From contig CANKZG010000001.1 of the NCBI GenBank assembly GCA_947488435.1, positions 248,001 through 312,000 on the forward strand: 64,000 nt of DNA, read 5' to 3'. The stretch's first letter is position 1; the number at the start of each line of letters is the position of its first letter. Positions 17,491-25,276 of the stretch are shown here, in pieces. Both the position numbers and the translations under genes were made by a program. Under the pieces are notes generated by a model. That model made no database searches. It saw nothing but the letters and a program-made list of their open reading frames with translations, and was not told the DNA's origin. Source of the stretch: an uncultured Flavobacteriaceae bacterium. Lineage in GTDB: Bacteria > Bacteroidota > Bacteroidia > Flavobacteriales > Flavobacteriaceae.

Positions 17491-18330
17491 TCAATTAATC
17501 ATGCTCAAATTAATCACTTCTTGTGCAGTTAGTAAGCGCCAATGCCCTCTTGGAAGGTCTTTTTTTGTAAGTCCACCGAAAATTACACGATCTAACTTTA
17601 CAATATCGTATTCTAAATGTTCAAAAATACGTTTTACAATATTGTTCTTGGTATTGTAAATTTCAATTCCGATTTGGCGTTTAGAAGTGTTAGAAACATA
17701 TTCAATTTCCTCAACTTTCACCACACCATCTTCTAAGGTAATCCCTTCTCTGATTTTCCTAAGATCGCTCAAACTCAAATTTCGCTGTAATTCAACATGA
17801 AATAACATTTTAACTCCATGTTTTGCATACATTAGACGTTTTGACATATCGCCATCGTTGGTAAAAAGTAACAATCCTGTTGTATTTCGGTCTAATTTTC
17901 CTATAGGTTTTAATTTCGCTTTGGATGCTTTGGAAATCAGTTCCATTACAGTACGTCTGCCTCTTTCATCGCTAACTGTAGTACTAAAATTCTTAGGTTT
18001 ATTTAACAAAATATACTCTTTTTTTTCAGGATTTAGAAGACGCCCATCAAAACGAACTTCGTCGGTGGGTTTTACTTTATAGCCCATCTCTGAAACAATT
18101 TTGCCATTAACCGTTACACTTCCAGTAGCGATATACGTATCGGCTTCCCTTCTGGAGCATATTCCTGAGTTACCAATATATTTGTTCAAACGAATTAAAT
18201 CAGGGTTCTTAGAAGCACTTTTCTTTGATTTGTTTGAAGTGTTGATCTTGTTCGCTGAATTCCCCTTACTGCGATCTATACGCTTTTTTTCCGTAGACCT
18301 TCTTCCTCTATTAGCATCTTCTTTACCCAT
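17491..18330 (-). CDS. RluB/RsuA-family ribosomal pseudouridine synthase
   Basis: A 279-residue pseudouridine synthase. Residues 1-45 form a very basic, low-complexity tail rich in Lys, Ser, Asn and Arg, as seen in Bacteroidota members. An S4 RNA-binding domain follows (RLNKYIGNSGICSRREAD, ~47-64), then the catalytic domain with GKLDRNTTGLLLFTNDG (Asp147 is the catalytic residue). The family converts uridine to pseudouridine in large- or small-subunit rRNA; RluB and RluF subfamilies cannot be separated confidently here. It lies 63 bases after the nitrilase gene and has its own candidate promoter. Confidence 0.9.
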   Translation of the reverse strand: MGKEDANRGRRSTEKKRIDRSKGNSANKINTSNKSKKSASKNPDLIRLNKYIGNSGICSRREADTYIATGSVTVNGKIVSEMGYKVKPTDEVRFDGRLLNPEKKEYILLNKPKNFSTTVSDERGRRTVMELISKASKAKLKPIGKLDRNTTGLLLFTNDGDMSKRLMYAKHGVKMLFHVELQRNLSLSDLRKIREGITLEDGVVKVEEIEYVSNTSKRQIGIEIYNTKNNIVKRIFEHLEYDIVKLDRVIFGGLTKKDLPRGHWRLLTAQEVINLSMIN

Positions 18331-18344
18331 GGTATAAATTTTGG

Positions 18345-18377
18345 CAAAGGTAGGAAAGGAATATGGAATCTGACCAA
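18345..18377 (-). promoter_or_regulatory. Candidate promoter for the pseudouridine synthase
   Basis: On the minus strand TTG (18377-18375), 22 bases of spacing, then TACCTTTG (18352-18345), matching TAnnTTTG. The start of transcription would be near 18338, only about 8 bases before the ATG, so the leader would be very short. Confidence 0.4.
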
Positions 18378-18393
18378 AGGTTTGTAAACAATA

Positions 18394-19344
18394 CTAATCT
18401 CTAAATTCTACAGTAGATTGTCGTTCTCTATTTACCGAAAGCTTAGTGACATCTGGGCGTGCATAGTGACCAACGGGATCAAAATTTTGATGTTCCTCAT
18501 ATACTCTATTAAAATCCAGAGTTTCATATATAAGTCCTTCCTTATGCAACACTGGAGGAATAATCCATTCTCCATCTGGACCGGCAATGCAAGAACCTCC
18601 ATTACCTAAAACATCTGGAGATTTCTCTAAAATGGTATCAATATGTGGAGTATTTTCGGGAAAATCTGTTTTCTTCATAAGGGAAGAGACCGATATTACA
18701 TAACTTCGAGATTCACGAGCTATAAACCTGGTAATATCTTTGGTGTTATTTTCGTTTCCAGGCCAAACCGCAATATGTAAATTTTCTCCTTGTCCATATA
18801 GTGCCGCTCTTGGCAAAGGCATCCAATTTTCCCAGCAATTGAGTCCCCCTACGGTAAACTGTTTTAAGGGATGAACTTGTAGTCCATTTCCATCTCCAGG
18901 AGCCCAAGTAAGGCGTTCATCATAGGTTGGTTGTAGTTTACGGTGTACCGATTTAATTTCACCTGAAGCATCAATATATACTAGAGAACAGTAAATACTA
19001 TGGCCTCCCCTATTCTTTGCTCGTTCCATAATACCCAAATAAATGGCTATTTTGTGGGTTTTGGCTAAGGTACATATCCCATCTAACTCTCCTGCTTCTA
19101 TTTGAATAGAGTTACGTGTATAATGTGCATGGATTTCTTTATTTACTTTCAAATCCCAGGCGGCACCATCGGTTAATGCTAGCCAAAAAGGGTATCCCGG
19201 TAATAGTGCTTCTCCAAATACAATTAGCTCTGCATTCTCACTTGCAGCTTCATTAATAGTTGTTTCAATTTTTTGCAGTGTTGCCGCTTTATCTAACCAA
19301 ACGGGCGCTATTTGAGCTAAGGCTACTTTTAATAAGTTATCCAT
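18394..19344 (-). CDS. Nitrilase-type carbon-nitrogen hydrolase
   Basis: A 316-residue nitrilase-superfamily enzyme with the full triad: Glu45 (FGEALLPGYP), Lys136 (HRKLQPTYDERLTW) and Cys170 (GGLNCWENWMPL). The Cys-Trp-Glu context after the nucleophile and the conserved RKLQPTYDER block are those of branch-1 true nitrilases, which hydrolyse nitriles to carboxylic acid and ammonia, rather than of amidases or N-carbamoylases. Its ATG shares one base with the stop of the UbiA gene (TAATG), so it is translated in the same operon as isoprenoid genes, an unusual setting. The natural substrate is unknown. Confidence 0.9.
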   Translation of the reverse strand: MDNLLKVALAQIAPVWLDKAATLQKIETTINEAASENAELIVFGEALLPGYPFWLALTDGAAWDLKVNKEIHAHYTRNSIQIEAGELDGICTLAKTHKIAIYLGIMERAKNRGGHSIYCSLVYIDASGEIKSVHRKLQPTYDERLTWAPGDGNGLQVHPLKQFTVGGLNCWENWMPLPRAALYGQGENLHIAVWPGNENNTKDITRFIARESRSYVISVSSLMKKTDFPENTPHIDTILEKSPDVLGNGGSCIAGPDGEWIIPPVLHKEGLIYETLDFNRVYEEHQNFDPVGHYARPDVTKLSVNRERQSTVEFRD

Positions 19345-20249
19345 TAGAAAATCCTGTTTAATACCAAATCTATATCAATCAATAGTATACTAAAAACTCC
19401 ACTAATAATGATGAGTTTGAGAATATTGTGAAGCCAAACATAATGTTTTTTTGCCTTGGATTTCCACAATAAAATCATAAATAAGACCAACAAAACAATT
19501 GCTGCTCCAAAATAAAGGTACATATCCCCCACATCAAAATTATAGATCAACAAAAAAGAAGGAATTAAGGTGAGGACTATTAAAAGTGTAATTCCAATTT
19601 TTGAAAATCGAGCGCCAAATAATATCGGTATTGTTCTATAGTTTTGCGCCACATCTCCTGCTATATTTTCAAGATCTTTAATCATTTCTCTTGCCAACAT
19701 CAATAGAAATAGAAAAATTGCATGCACAAAAATCACAGTCTCAAAGTTCTTATAGTAGACAAACACCGCAAAAAAAGGAGTTATTGAAAGAATTGCAGAA
19801 CTGAAATTTCCAATAAAAGGTACTTTTTTTAATTTATGAGAATAGAACCAAATTGCAAAAGTATAAATTGAAAAAAATACGACCGTTTTAAAAGAAACAT
19901 AACTTCCCAAAAAAACTGCTAGAAAATTAAGAACAAAATATGCGGTTAGTTTAGTGCGTTGCCCAACCAATCGATCTAGCATCGTTTTTCTTGGTTTATT
20001 GATTAGATCTTTTTCCGCATCGTAAAAATTATTTATAATATAACCTGCTGCTATAGAAAGTGTTGATGCTGCAACAAGCACAAATAAATTAAGGTCAAAA
20101 ATAACTTTTCCTAGAGGAAGATCAGGTGCCAAAATAAATATAGCAGCTAAGTATTGCGCAAATGCAATCATAAGGATATTGTACCCTCGAACAATGGAAA
20201 AAAGACTCAATAGCTTTAAAAGCAAGAGTTTGTTTTTTCTACGAAGCAT
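19344..20249 (-). CDS. UbiA-family prenyltransferase (geranylgeranylglycerol-phosphate geranylgeranyltransferase-like)
   Basis: A 301-residue membrane prenyltransferase with about eight or nine hydrophobic helices. The first aspartate-rich motif is NNFYDAEKDLINKP (73-86), and a second acidic region is at EMIKDLENIAGD near residue 190. UbiA enzymes join a polyprenyl diphosphate to an acceptor at the membrane. The gene follows mevalonate kinase by 11 bases. Flavobacterial proteins in this position are usually annotated as the archaeal-type digeranylgeranylglyceryl phosphate synthase, but quinone or heme-type acceptors cannot be excluded from the sequence alone. Confidence 0.82.
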   Translation of the reverse strand: MLRRKNKLLLLKLLSLFSIVRGYNILMIAFAQYLAAIFILAPDLPLGKVIFDLNLFVLVAASTLSIAAGYIINNFYDAEKDLINKPRKTMLDRLVGQRTKLTAYFVLNFLAVFLGSYVSFKTVVFFSIYTFAIWFYSHKLKKVPFIGNFSSAILSITPFFAVFVYYKNFETVIFVHAIFLFLLMLAREMIKDLENIAGDVAQNYRTIPILFGARFSKIGITLLIVLTLIPSFLLIYNFDVGDMYLYFGAAIVLLVLFMILLWKSKAKKHYVWLHNILKLIIISGVFSILLIDIDLVLNRIF

Positions 20250-20260
20250 TTTTTTGATGA

Positions 20261-21199
20261 TTAGAAGTTGTATACCACCTCTAAATTGTAATCTTTCAAG
20301 GCCTTTTTTGCCTTATCTATGTCTTGGGTAAACCCAAGAATATAACCTCCTCCTCCAGAACCACAGAGTTTAAGGTAATAATCATTACTTTCAATTCCCT
20401 GTTTCCATAAATTATGGAATTTGTTCGGAATCATAGGTTTGAAGTTATCAAGTACAATATTAGAAAGCTGCTTAATATTTCCAAAAAGCGACTTTACATT
20501 GCCGTTTATAAAGTCCTCAACACAAGCATCGGTTCTTTTAATAAACTGATCTTTAAGCATATTTCGGAATCCTTCCTGTTTCATTTTTTCCATGAAAATC
20601 TGTACCATTGGAGCAGTTTCACCAGTGATACCACTATCTAATAAAAAAACCGCTCCTCTACCTTCAAAATTTTGAGAAGGCAAGCTTGTTGATTCAATAT
20701 TATCTTTGGAATTAATGAGAATAGGTAAACTTAAATAACTATTAAGAGGATCTAATCCGGATGACTTTCCATGGAAAAAAGATTCCATCTTACCAAATAT
20801 TGCTTTTAGTTTTAAAAGCTTCTCTCGGGTTAAATTTTCTAAAACTGTGATTTTACGCGTAGCATATTTATCGTAAATAGCAGCTACTAAAGCACCACTA
20901 CTTCCAACACCGTAACCCTGAGGAATGGAACTATCAAAATACATTCCTTGATCAACATCTTTGTGCAATGCTTCCAAATCAAAGCTAACATCACAATCCT
21001 TATCATCTTGCAAAGTTTCAAGGTAGCTAACAAAAGTTTTTAATTTTTCGTTGGACTTTTTTGCACTTTCTTCCGGATTTACATCTGTCTTAAGAGCTCC
21101 TTTAAAAAAATTATAAGGTATAGAAAGACCTTTAGAATCTTTAATAATACCATACTCTCCAAAGAGTAAAATTTTAGAATAAAACAGCGGTCCTTTCAT
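20261..21199 (-). CDS. mvk: Mevalonate kinase-like GHMP kinase
   Basis: A 312-residue GHMP-superfamily kinase. The N-terminal strand has KILLFGEYGI, the ATP loop is IPQGYGVGSSGALVAA (92-107) and the C-terminal motif is LKLCGSGGGGYILGF near residue 285. GHMP kinases phosphorylate small alcohols or acids. The neighbouring diphosphomevalonate decarboxylase and prenyltransferase point to mevalonate (or phosphomevalonate) as substrate. It lies 70 bases downstream of the decarboxylase gene and 11 bases upstream of the UbiA gene, in the same direction. Confidence 0.85.
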   Translation of the reverse strand: MKGPLFYSKILLFGEYGIIKDSKGLSIPYNFFKGALKTDVNPEESAKKSNEKLKTFVSYLETLQDDKDCDVSFDLEALHKDVDQGMYFDSSIPQGYGVGSSGALVAAIYDKYATRKITVLENLTREKLLKLKAIFGKMESFFHGKSSGLDPLNSYLSLPILINSKDNIESTSLPSQNFEGRGAVFLLDSGITGETAPMVQIFMEKMKQEGFRNMLKDQFIKRTDACVEDFINGNVKSLFGNIKQLSNIVLDNFKPMIPNKFHNLWKQGIESNDYYLKLCGSGGGGYILGFTQDIDKAKKALKDYNLEVVYNF

Positions 21200-21269
21200 A
21201 TATTAAACAGCAGTTGAGATTTTATAGTTCCAAGTATAAACGTTCTTTTTAACCAAATATGATTCTAAA

Positions 21270-22352
21270 TTACATCTTTCTTGCTCCAAATCCAATTCGA
21301 TCACAAATATACTGCCCCTTTTCACAAAATGCAATCAACTCATCCTTAATAAATTGATATACATCCTCTTTTTCTTTTTCTGGATATAGAACGTGCACAT
21401 TTGCTCCTGCATCAAGCGTAAAACAAACTTTACTGCCACTTGCTTTACGAAATTGCCATATTTTTTGAATAATCCCGAGGGTAGACGGTTTCATAAGCAT
21501 AAAATAAGGCGTACTCGTCATCATCATGGCATGTAAGCTAAGTGCCTCGTTCTCTACAATTTCAACAAAACGATCCAAGTCTCCATTTAAAAAAACGGTT
21601 TGTAAATCTCTTAAATGATTATGAGCTTGAACAAAACGTTGTTCCGCAAAAGGATGACCATGCATTAAATTGTGTCCTACCGTACTGCTAACTTCTTTTT
21701 GTCCTTTATGCACTAAAAGAATAGTATCATGGTAGTTTTTAAAATTTTTATGTACGCTATGCGGGTATTTTATTGCATAAATGTTAGAGCTTCCTTCTAT
21801 AGTTTCATCTATTCCCCATTGTATTAAATCTCCTTCAATACTTCTACAAGCACTTCCCGAACCTAAACGTGCTAAAAACGAAGCCTTTTGATTAAAATAA
21901 TTTGCTGTAATATTAGGATTCATTTGTTCTTCCATACCCATTAAGCATAGGGCTAAGGCAGCCATTCCACTGGCAGAAGAAGCAATTCCGCTACTATGCG
22001 GAAAAGAATTCGAAGTTTCTATTGTAAAATGATAGGATTTTAAAAAAGGAAGGTATTTTTCTATTCGAGCAAAGAAGGTTTCTATTTTGGGTTTAAATTC
22101 TTTTTTGGACTGCCCTTCAAACAATAGGTCAAAAGAAAAACTTTTTGCACTTTCCTTTAATGGTAAAAAGGAAAGCGTAGTTGTAGTGGCACATGCATCC
22201 AATGTAAAACTAACAGAAGGATTTGCCGGTATCTGATTTGGCTTTTTCCCCCAGTATTTAACCAATGCGATATTACTGGGAGCTTTCCATGTTATTTTTC
22301 CAGCATCTATCTTTGTTGGAAAAGATTGAAATATAAAATCCTTTTCAGTCAT
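21270..22352 (-). CDS. mvaD: Diphosphomevalonate decarboxylase
   Basis: A 360-residue GHMP-family decarboxylase that makes isopentenyl diphosphate from mevalonate diphosphate in the cytoplasm. Characteristic segments are APSNIALVKYWGKKP (24-38), the ATP loop FPHSSGIASSASGMAAL (117-133) and FTLDAGANVHVLYP near residue 310, which holds the conserved Asp. It is the first gene of the minus-strand isoprenoid cluster. CAAAGATA at 22370-22377 is a possible minus-strand -7 box (TATCTTTG), 18 bases before the start, but no -33 match is seen at normal spacing. Confidence 0.94.
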   Translation of the reverse strand: MTEKDFIFQSFPTKIDAGKITWKAPSNIALVKYWGKKPNQIPANPSVSFTLDACATTTTLSFLPLKESAKSFSFDLLFEGQSKKEFKPKIETFFARIEKYLPFLKSYHFTIETSNSFPHSSGIASSASGMAALALCLMGMEEQMNPNITANYFNQKASFLARLGSGSACRSIEGDLIQWGIDETIEGSSNIYAIKYPHSVHKNFKNYHDTILLVHKGQKEVSSTVGHNLMHGHPFAEQRFVQAHNHLRDLQTVFLNGDLDRFVEIVENEALSLHAMMMTSTPYFMLMKPSTLGIIQKIWQFRKASGSKVCFTLDAGANVHVLYPEKEKEDVYQFIKDELIAFCEKGQYICDRIGFGARKM

Positions 22353-22489
22353 AAAAATTGAAATTTCCGCAAAGATACTCTTAATAACAAACTCTAAACC
22401 ATAGCATCATCAAACTATTAAAAATCAAAAAAAAATATTGTATTTTACCTTAAGACTAATGCGTATTTTCACGCTATTAAATTCCTGAT

Positions 22490-22963
22490 TTGAAAAGAAA
22501 AATAACATACCTATTTATCGCAGTATTTATCTGTGTTTTAGTTGGTTTTTTGTCTAGTTTTGCTACCCAGAGCTCGGTAAACGATTGGTATGTTACCTTA
22601 AACAAACCAAGTTTTAATCCCCCTAATTGGATTTTTGCACCTGTTTGGAGTGTCCTTTATATTCTTATGGGTATTGCGGCAGGGTTGGTGTGGATTAAAG
22701 GGTTTTACCACGTTTGGGTAAAAACTGCCTTATACCACTTTGGTTTTCAACTATTATTAAACGCCTTGTGGAGTATTGTCTTTTTTGGTTTTAAAAATCC
22801 CTTTTGGGCGCTTATTGTTATTGGTGCACTTCTGATATCTATTGTGCTTACATTCCGATGGTTTAAAGTGGTAAATAAACTAGCAGCATACCTTTTAATC
22901 CCCTATTTTTTATGGGTTTGCTTTGCGACTTTATTAAATTTCAAAATTTGGCAATTAAACTAA
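22490..22963 (+). CDS. tspO: TspO/MBR-family membrane protein
   Basis: A 157-residue protein with five hydrophobic helices and the tryptophan-rich family pattern: WYVTLNKPSFNPPNWIFAPV near residue 32, VWSVLYILMG near 55 and NALWSIVFFGFKNPFWA near 92. TspO proteins bind porphyrins and other hydrophobic ligands and act as stress regulators; the exact role varies. The start codon is TTG at 22490; no ATG gives the complete first helix. The end overlaps the convergent flavoprotein gene by 4 bases. Confidence 0.93.
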   Translation: MKRKITYLFIAVFICVLVGFLSSFATQSSVNDWYVTLNKPSFNPPNWIFAPVWSVLYILMGIAAGLVWIKGFYHVWVKTALYHFGFQLLLNALWSIVFFGFKNPFWALIVIGALLISIVLTFRWFKVVNKLAAYLLIPYFLWVCFATLLNFKIWQLN

Positions 22964-24249
22964 CTTTTAGCAATGGATTGTGCGGCTATATAGGCACCTG
23001 TCCAAGCATTTTGAAAATTAAAACCACCGGTTATTGCGTCAATATCTAAAACTTCCCCGGCAAAAAACAAATCCTTATGAAGTTTGCTTTCATACGTTTT
23101 AAAGTTAATTTCCTTTAAATCAATCCCTCCAGCTGTAACAAATTCTTCTTTAAAGGCACTCCTTCCCTCTACTTTAAACTTTGAATGTGTAAGTTGATTC
23201 GCCAAAACTTCCAGTTGGTTTTTACTTATATCTCCCCATTTTACTTTTTCGGTAATATTCGACGCTTTTACCAAATTAATCCACAAACGTCTAGGAAGAT
23301 CAACTGCATTGGTACGTAATATTGTTTTTTTTGCCTCAATGTTTTTGATTTCAAGCAGTAATCGTAACACTGCACCTTCATGATATTCAGGCAACCAATT
23401 TACGCGAATATTAAAATTGTAATTGTAATCACTTAGAGTTCGTGCTCCCCAAGCAGATAATCTTAAAATTACAGGACCACTTAATCCCCAATGCGTAATA
23501 AGCAAAGGACCTTCTGCCTCTAATTTAGTTGGTTGCGATATTTCACTACTTAATTTTAATGATACTTTACTACCAGACCATTGTTTTGGAAGCACCTCCA
23601 CCCTTGCTTCCGCACTTATACCCTGAATTCCAGCAATACGTTCATCCTTTATATTAAAGGTAAACAACGAGGGAACTGGAGGTGTAATTTTATGCCCTAA
23701 ACCCTTCATCATATCCCAAATCTTTGGATTACTTCCTGTAGCTATTAATAACTTATCTGCTTCAAAAGTTTTATGTAGGGATTGTAGTTGCCATTTTGTA
23801 TTGTTTTTCAAAGTATTGGCATTTAACAACTTAATTCCAACGATCGGAGTGTTTCTAAGAATTTTAATATTATATTTTTCGGCTTCTCTTAAAAAACAAT
23901 CAATAACAGTTTGGGAGGAATTACTTTTAGGAAATATTCTTCCGTCTGATTCCACCTTTAAGGGAACACCTCTATTTTCGAAAAAAGCAATGGTTTCATT
24001 ACTTCCATGATTATAAAAAGGACCCAAAAGTTCTTTTTCGCCTCTTGGATAATTTTTTGTAAGCTCTTTCGGGATAAATTGGGCATGTGTAATATTGCAG
24101 CGTCCTCCTCCGGAAATCTTAACCTTAGATAACACCGTTTTTCCTCGTTCAAGGATTACTATTTTAAGCGCTGGATTTGCTTCTGCGATATGAATCGCCG
24201 CATAAAAACCAGCTGCTCCTCCACCTATTATAATTACATCAAACATCAC
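22960..24249 (-). CDS. HI0933/BaiN-family FAD-dependent oxidoreductase
   Basis: A 429-residue flavoprotein. The dinucleotide-binding motif is DVIIIGGGAAGFYAA (residues 4-18), followed by VKISGGGRCNITHA near 45, which is characteristic of the HI0933/YhiN family, and a C-terminal AGEVLDIDAITGGFNFQNAW segment that closes the FAD site. The family is mostly uncharacterised; BaiN of gut Clostridium is one studied member, in bile-acid reduction, which does not predict the role here. The second Met is an equally good start. Its ATG overlaps the stop of the upstream GDPD gene by 4 bases, so the two are coupled. Confidence 0.88.
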   Translation of the reverse strand: MMFDVIIIGGGAAGFYAAIHIAEANPALKIVILERGKTVLSKVKISGGGRCNITHAQFIPKELTKNYPRGEKELLGPFYNHGSNETIAFFENRGVPLKVESDGRIFPKSNSSQTVIDCFLREAEKYNIKILRNTPIVGIKLLNANTLKNNTKWQLQSLHKTFEADKLLIATGSNPKIWDMMKGLGHKITPPVPSLFTFNIKDERIAGIQGISAEARVEVLPKQWSGSKVSLKLSSEISQPTKLEAEGPLLITHWGLSGPVILRLSAWGARTLSDYNYNFNIRVNWLPEYHEGAVLRLLLEIKNIEAKKTILRTNAVDLPRRLWINLVKASNITEKVKWGDISKNQLEVLANQLTHSKFKVEGRSAFKEEFVTAGGIDLKEINFKTYESKLHKDLFFAGEVLDIDAITGGFNFQNAWTGAYIAAQSIAKS

Positions 24250-24998
24250 TTGATGCGTTCGGGGTAGTTGGTAAAAATACCATCTACTTCTAATTTTTGA
24301 ATGCGTTCTATTTCTGTTATCTCATTAACCGTCCATGTATATACCTTAAATCCAGCATCATGAATTTTTTGAACATTAGCATAAGTAACCAATTCGTAAT
24401 TGGGATTAATAGCGATGGCATCAAGTTCTTTCGCCATCGGGATAGCAGTAATTGGATCTTCCTCGGTAAGAACAGCAATTGCAATCTCTTTATTAAATTC
24501 CCGCATCTTTTGCAATTCATTCCAATTAAAACTTGAGATTAAAAAATCATCTAAGGTCCAACCCTGAGTTTTAATATAATGTTGGATAATAAAATTCACT
24601 CGTTCCGCAGTATTTGCTCCCTTGAGTTCAATATTAATTGGAACCTGATGATCGATAAGTTTTAAAACATTTTGCAGCATGGGGATTTTATGACCTCCTT
24701 CCAAAACAAGTTGACGAAGTTGAATAAGGTTAAAATCCTCAATATAACCGCCAGCACTGGTAAGTCTATCTACCCGATCATCATGAAAGACAGCTATTTC
24801 ACCACTCTCAATTTTAAAAACATCAATTTCTATCATGTCCACCCCCAAATCCAGCGCCTTTTGAACAGAAGCCAGTGTGTTTTCAGTTTCATGACCCATT
24901 GCACCTCTATGTCCAATTACAATAAAATCTGTTTTCTTATTCATACATGAGGATATCCCTACGATTCCCAAAAGGAAAATCAATAATCTTGGAATCAT
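24246..24998 (-). CDS. Glycerophosphodiester phosphodiesterase lipoprotein
   Basis: A 250-residue GDPD with a lipoprotein signal (LLGIVGISSC, Cys ~18) placing it in the periplasm or on a membrane. It hydrolyses glycerophosphodiesters to an alcohol and glycerol 3-phosphate. Catalytic segments are GHRGAMGHETENT (first His and Arg), MIEIDVFKIESGEIAVFHDD (metal-binding Glu and Asp, second His) and INIELKG. I chose the ATG at 24998; an in-frame ATG at 25028 would add ten residues in front of the signal peptide. The gene is coupled to the flavoprotein gene by a 4-base overlap. Confidence 0.9.
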   Translation of the reverse strand: MIPRLLIFLLGIVGISSCMNKKTDFIVIGHRGAMGHETENTLASVQKALDLGVDMIEIDVFKIESGEIAVFHDDRVDRLTSAGGYIEDFNLIQLRQLVLEGGHKIPMLQNVLKLIDHQVPINIELKGANTAERVNFIIQHYIKTQGWTLDDFLISSFNWNELQKMREFNKEIAIAVLTEEDPITAIPMAKELDAIAINPNYELVTYANVQKIHDAGFKVYTWTVNEITEIERIQKLEVDGIFTNYPERIK

Positions 24999-25276
24999 TT
25001 TTTTAACATTTGGATTGTAAAAATACAAATATGATTGTGATATTGCACAATATATAGCACAACCATTTTTAACTAAAACAATCGATTTGTGATATTTTTT
25101 ATTGATTTATTGGTAAAACACTAATATTTATTCACATTTAATAATACTATCTTATCATTTTTGAATTAATAACAATGCACTTTAAATCTCATAGTGCCAG
25201 CAATGTCCAAGAGAAGTCTCTAATTTTTTTGGAAAGTTATGTACCAAATTCGATACCAATTATCGGAATAACTGCC

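Noticed and set aside
25060-25085. AATCGATT palindrome near 25078 as a LacI operator for the GH13 end of the locus
   Set aside because: Only 8 bases are symmetric, and it lies downstream of the last gene of that operon, before the GDPD gene on the other side.
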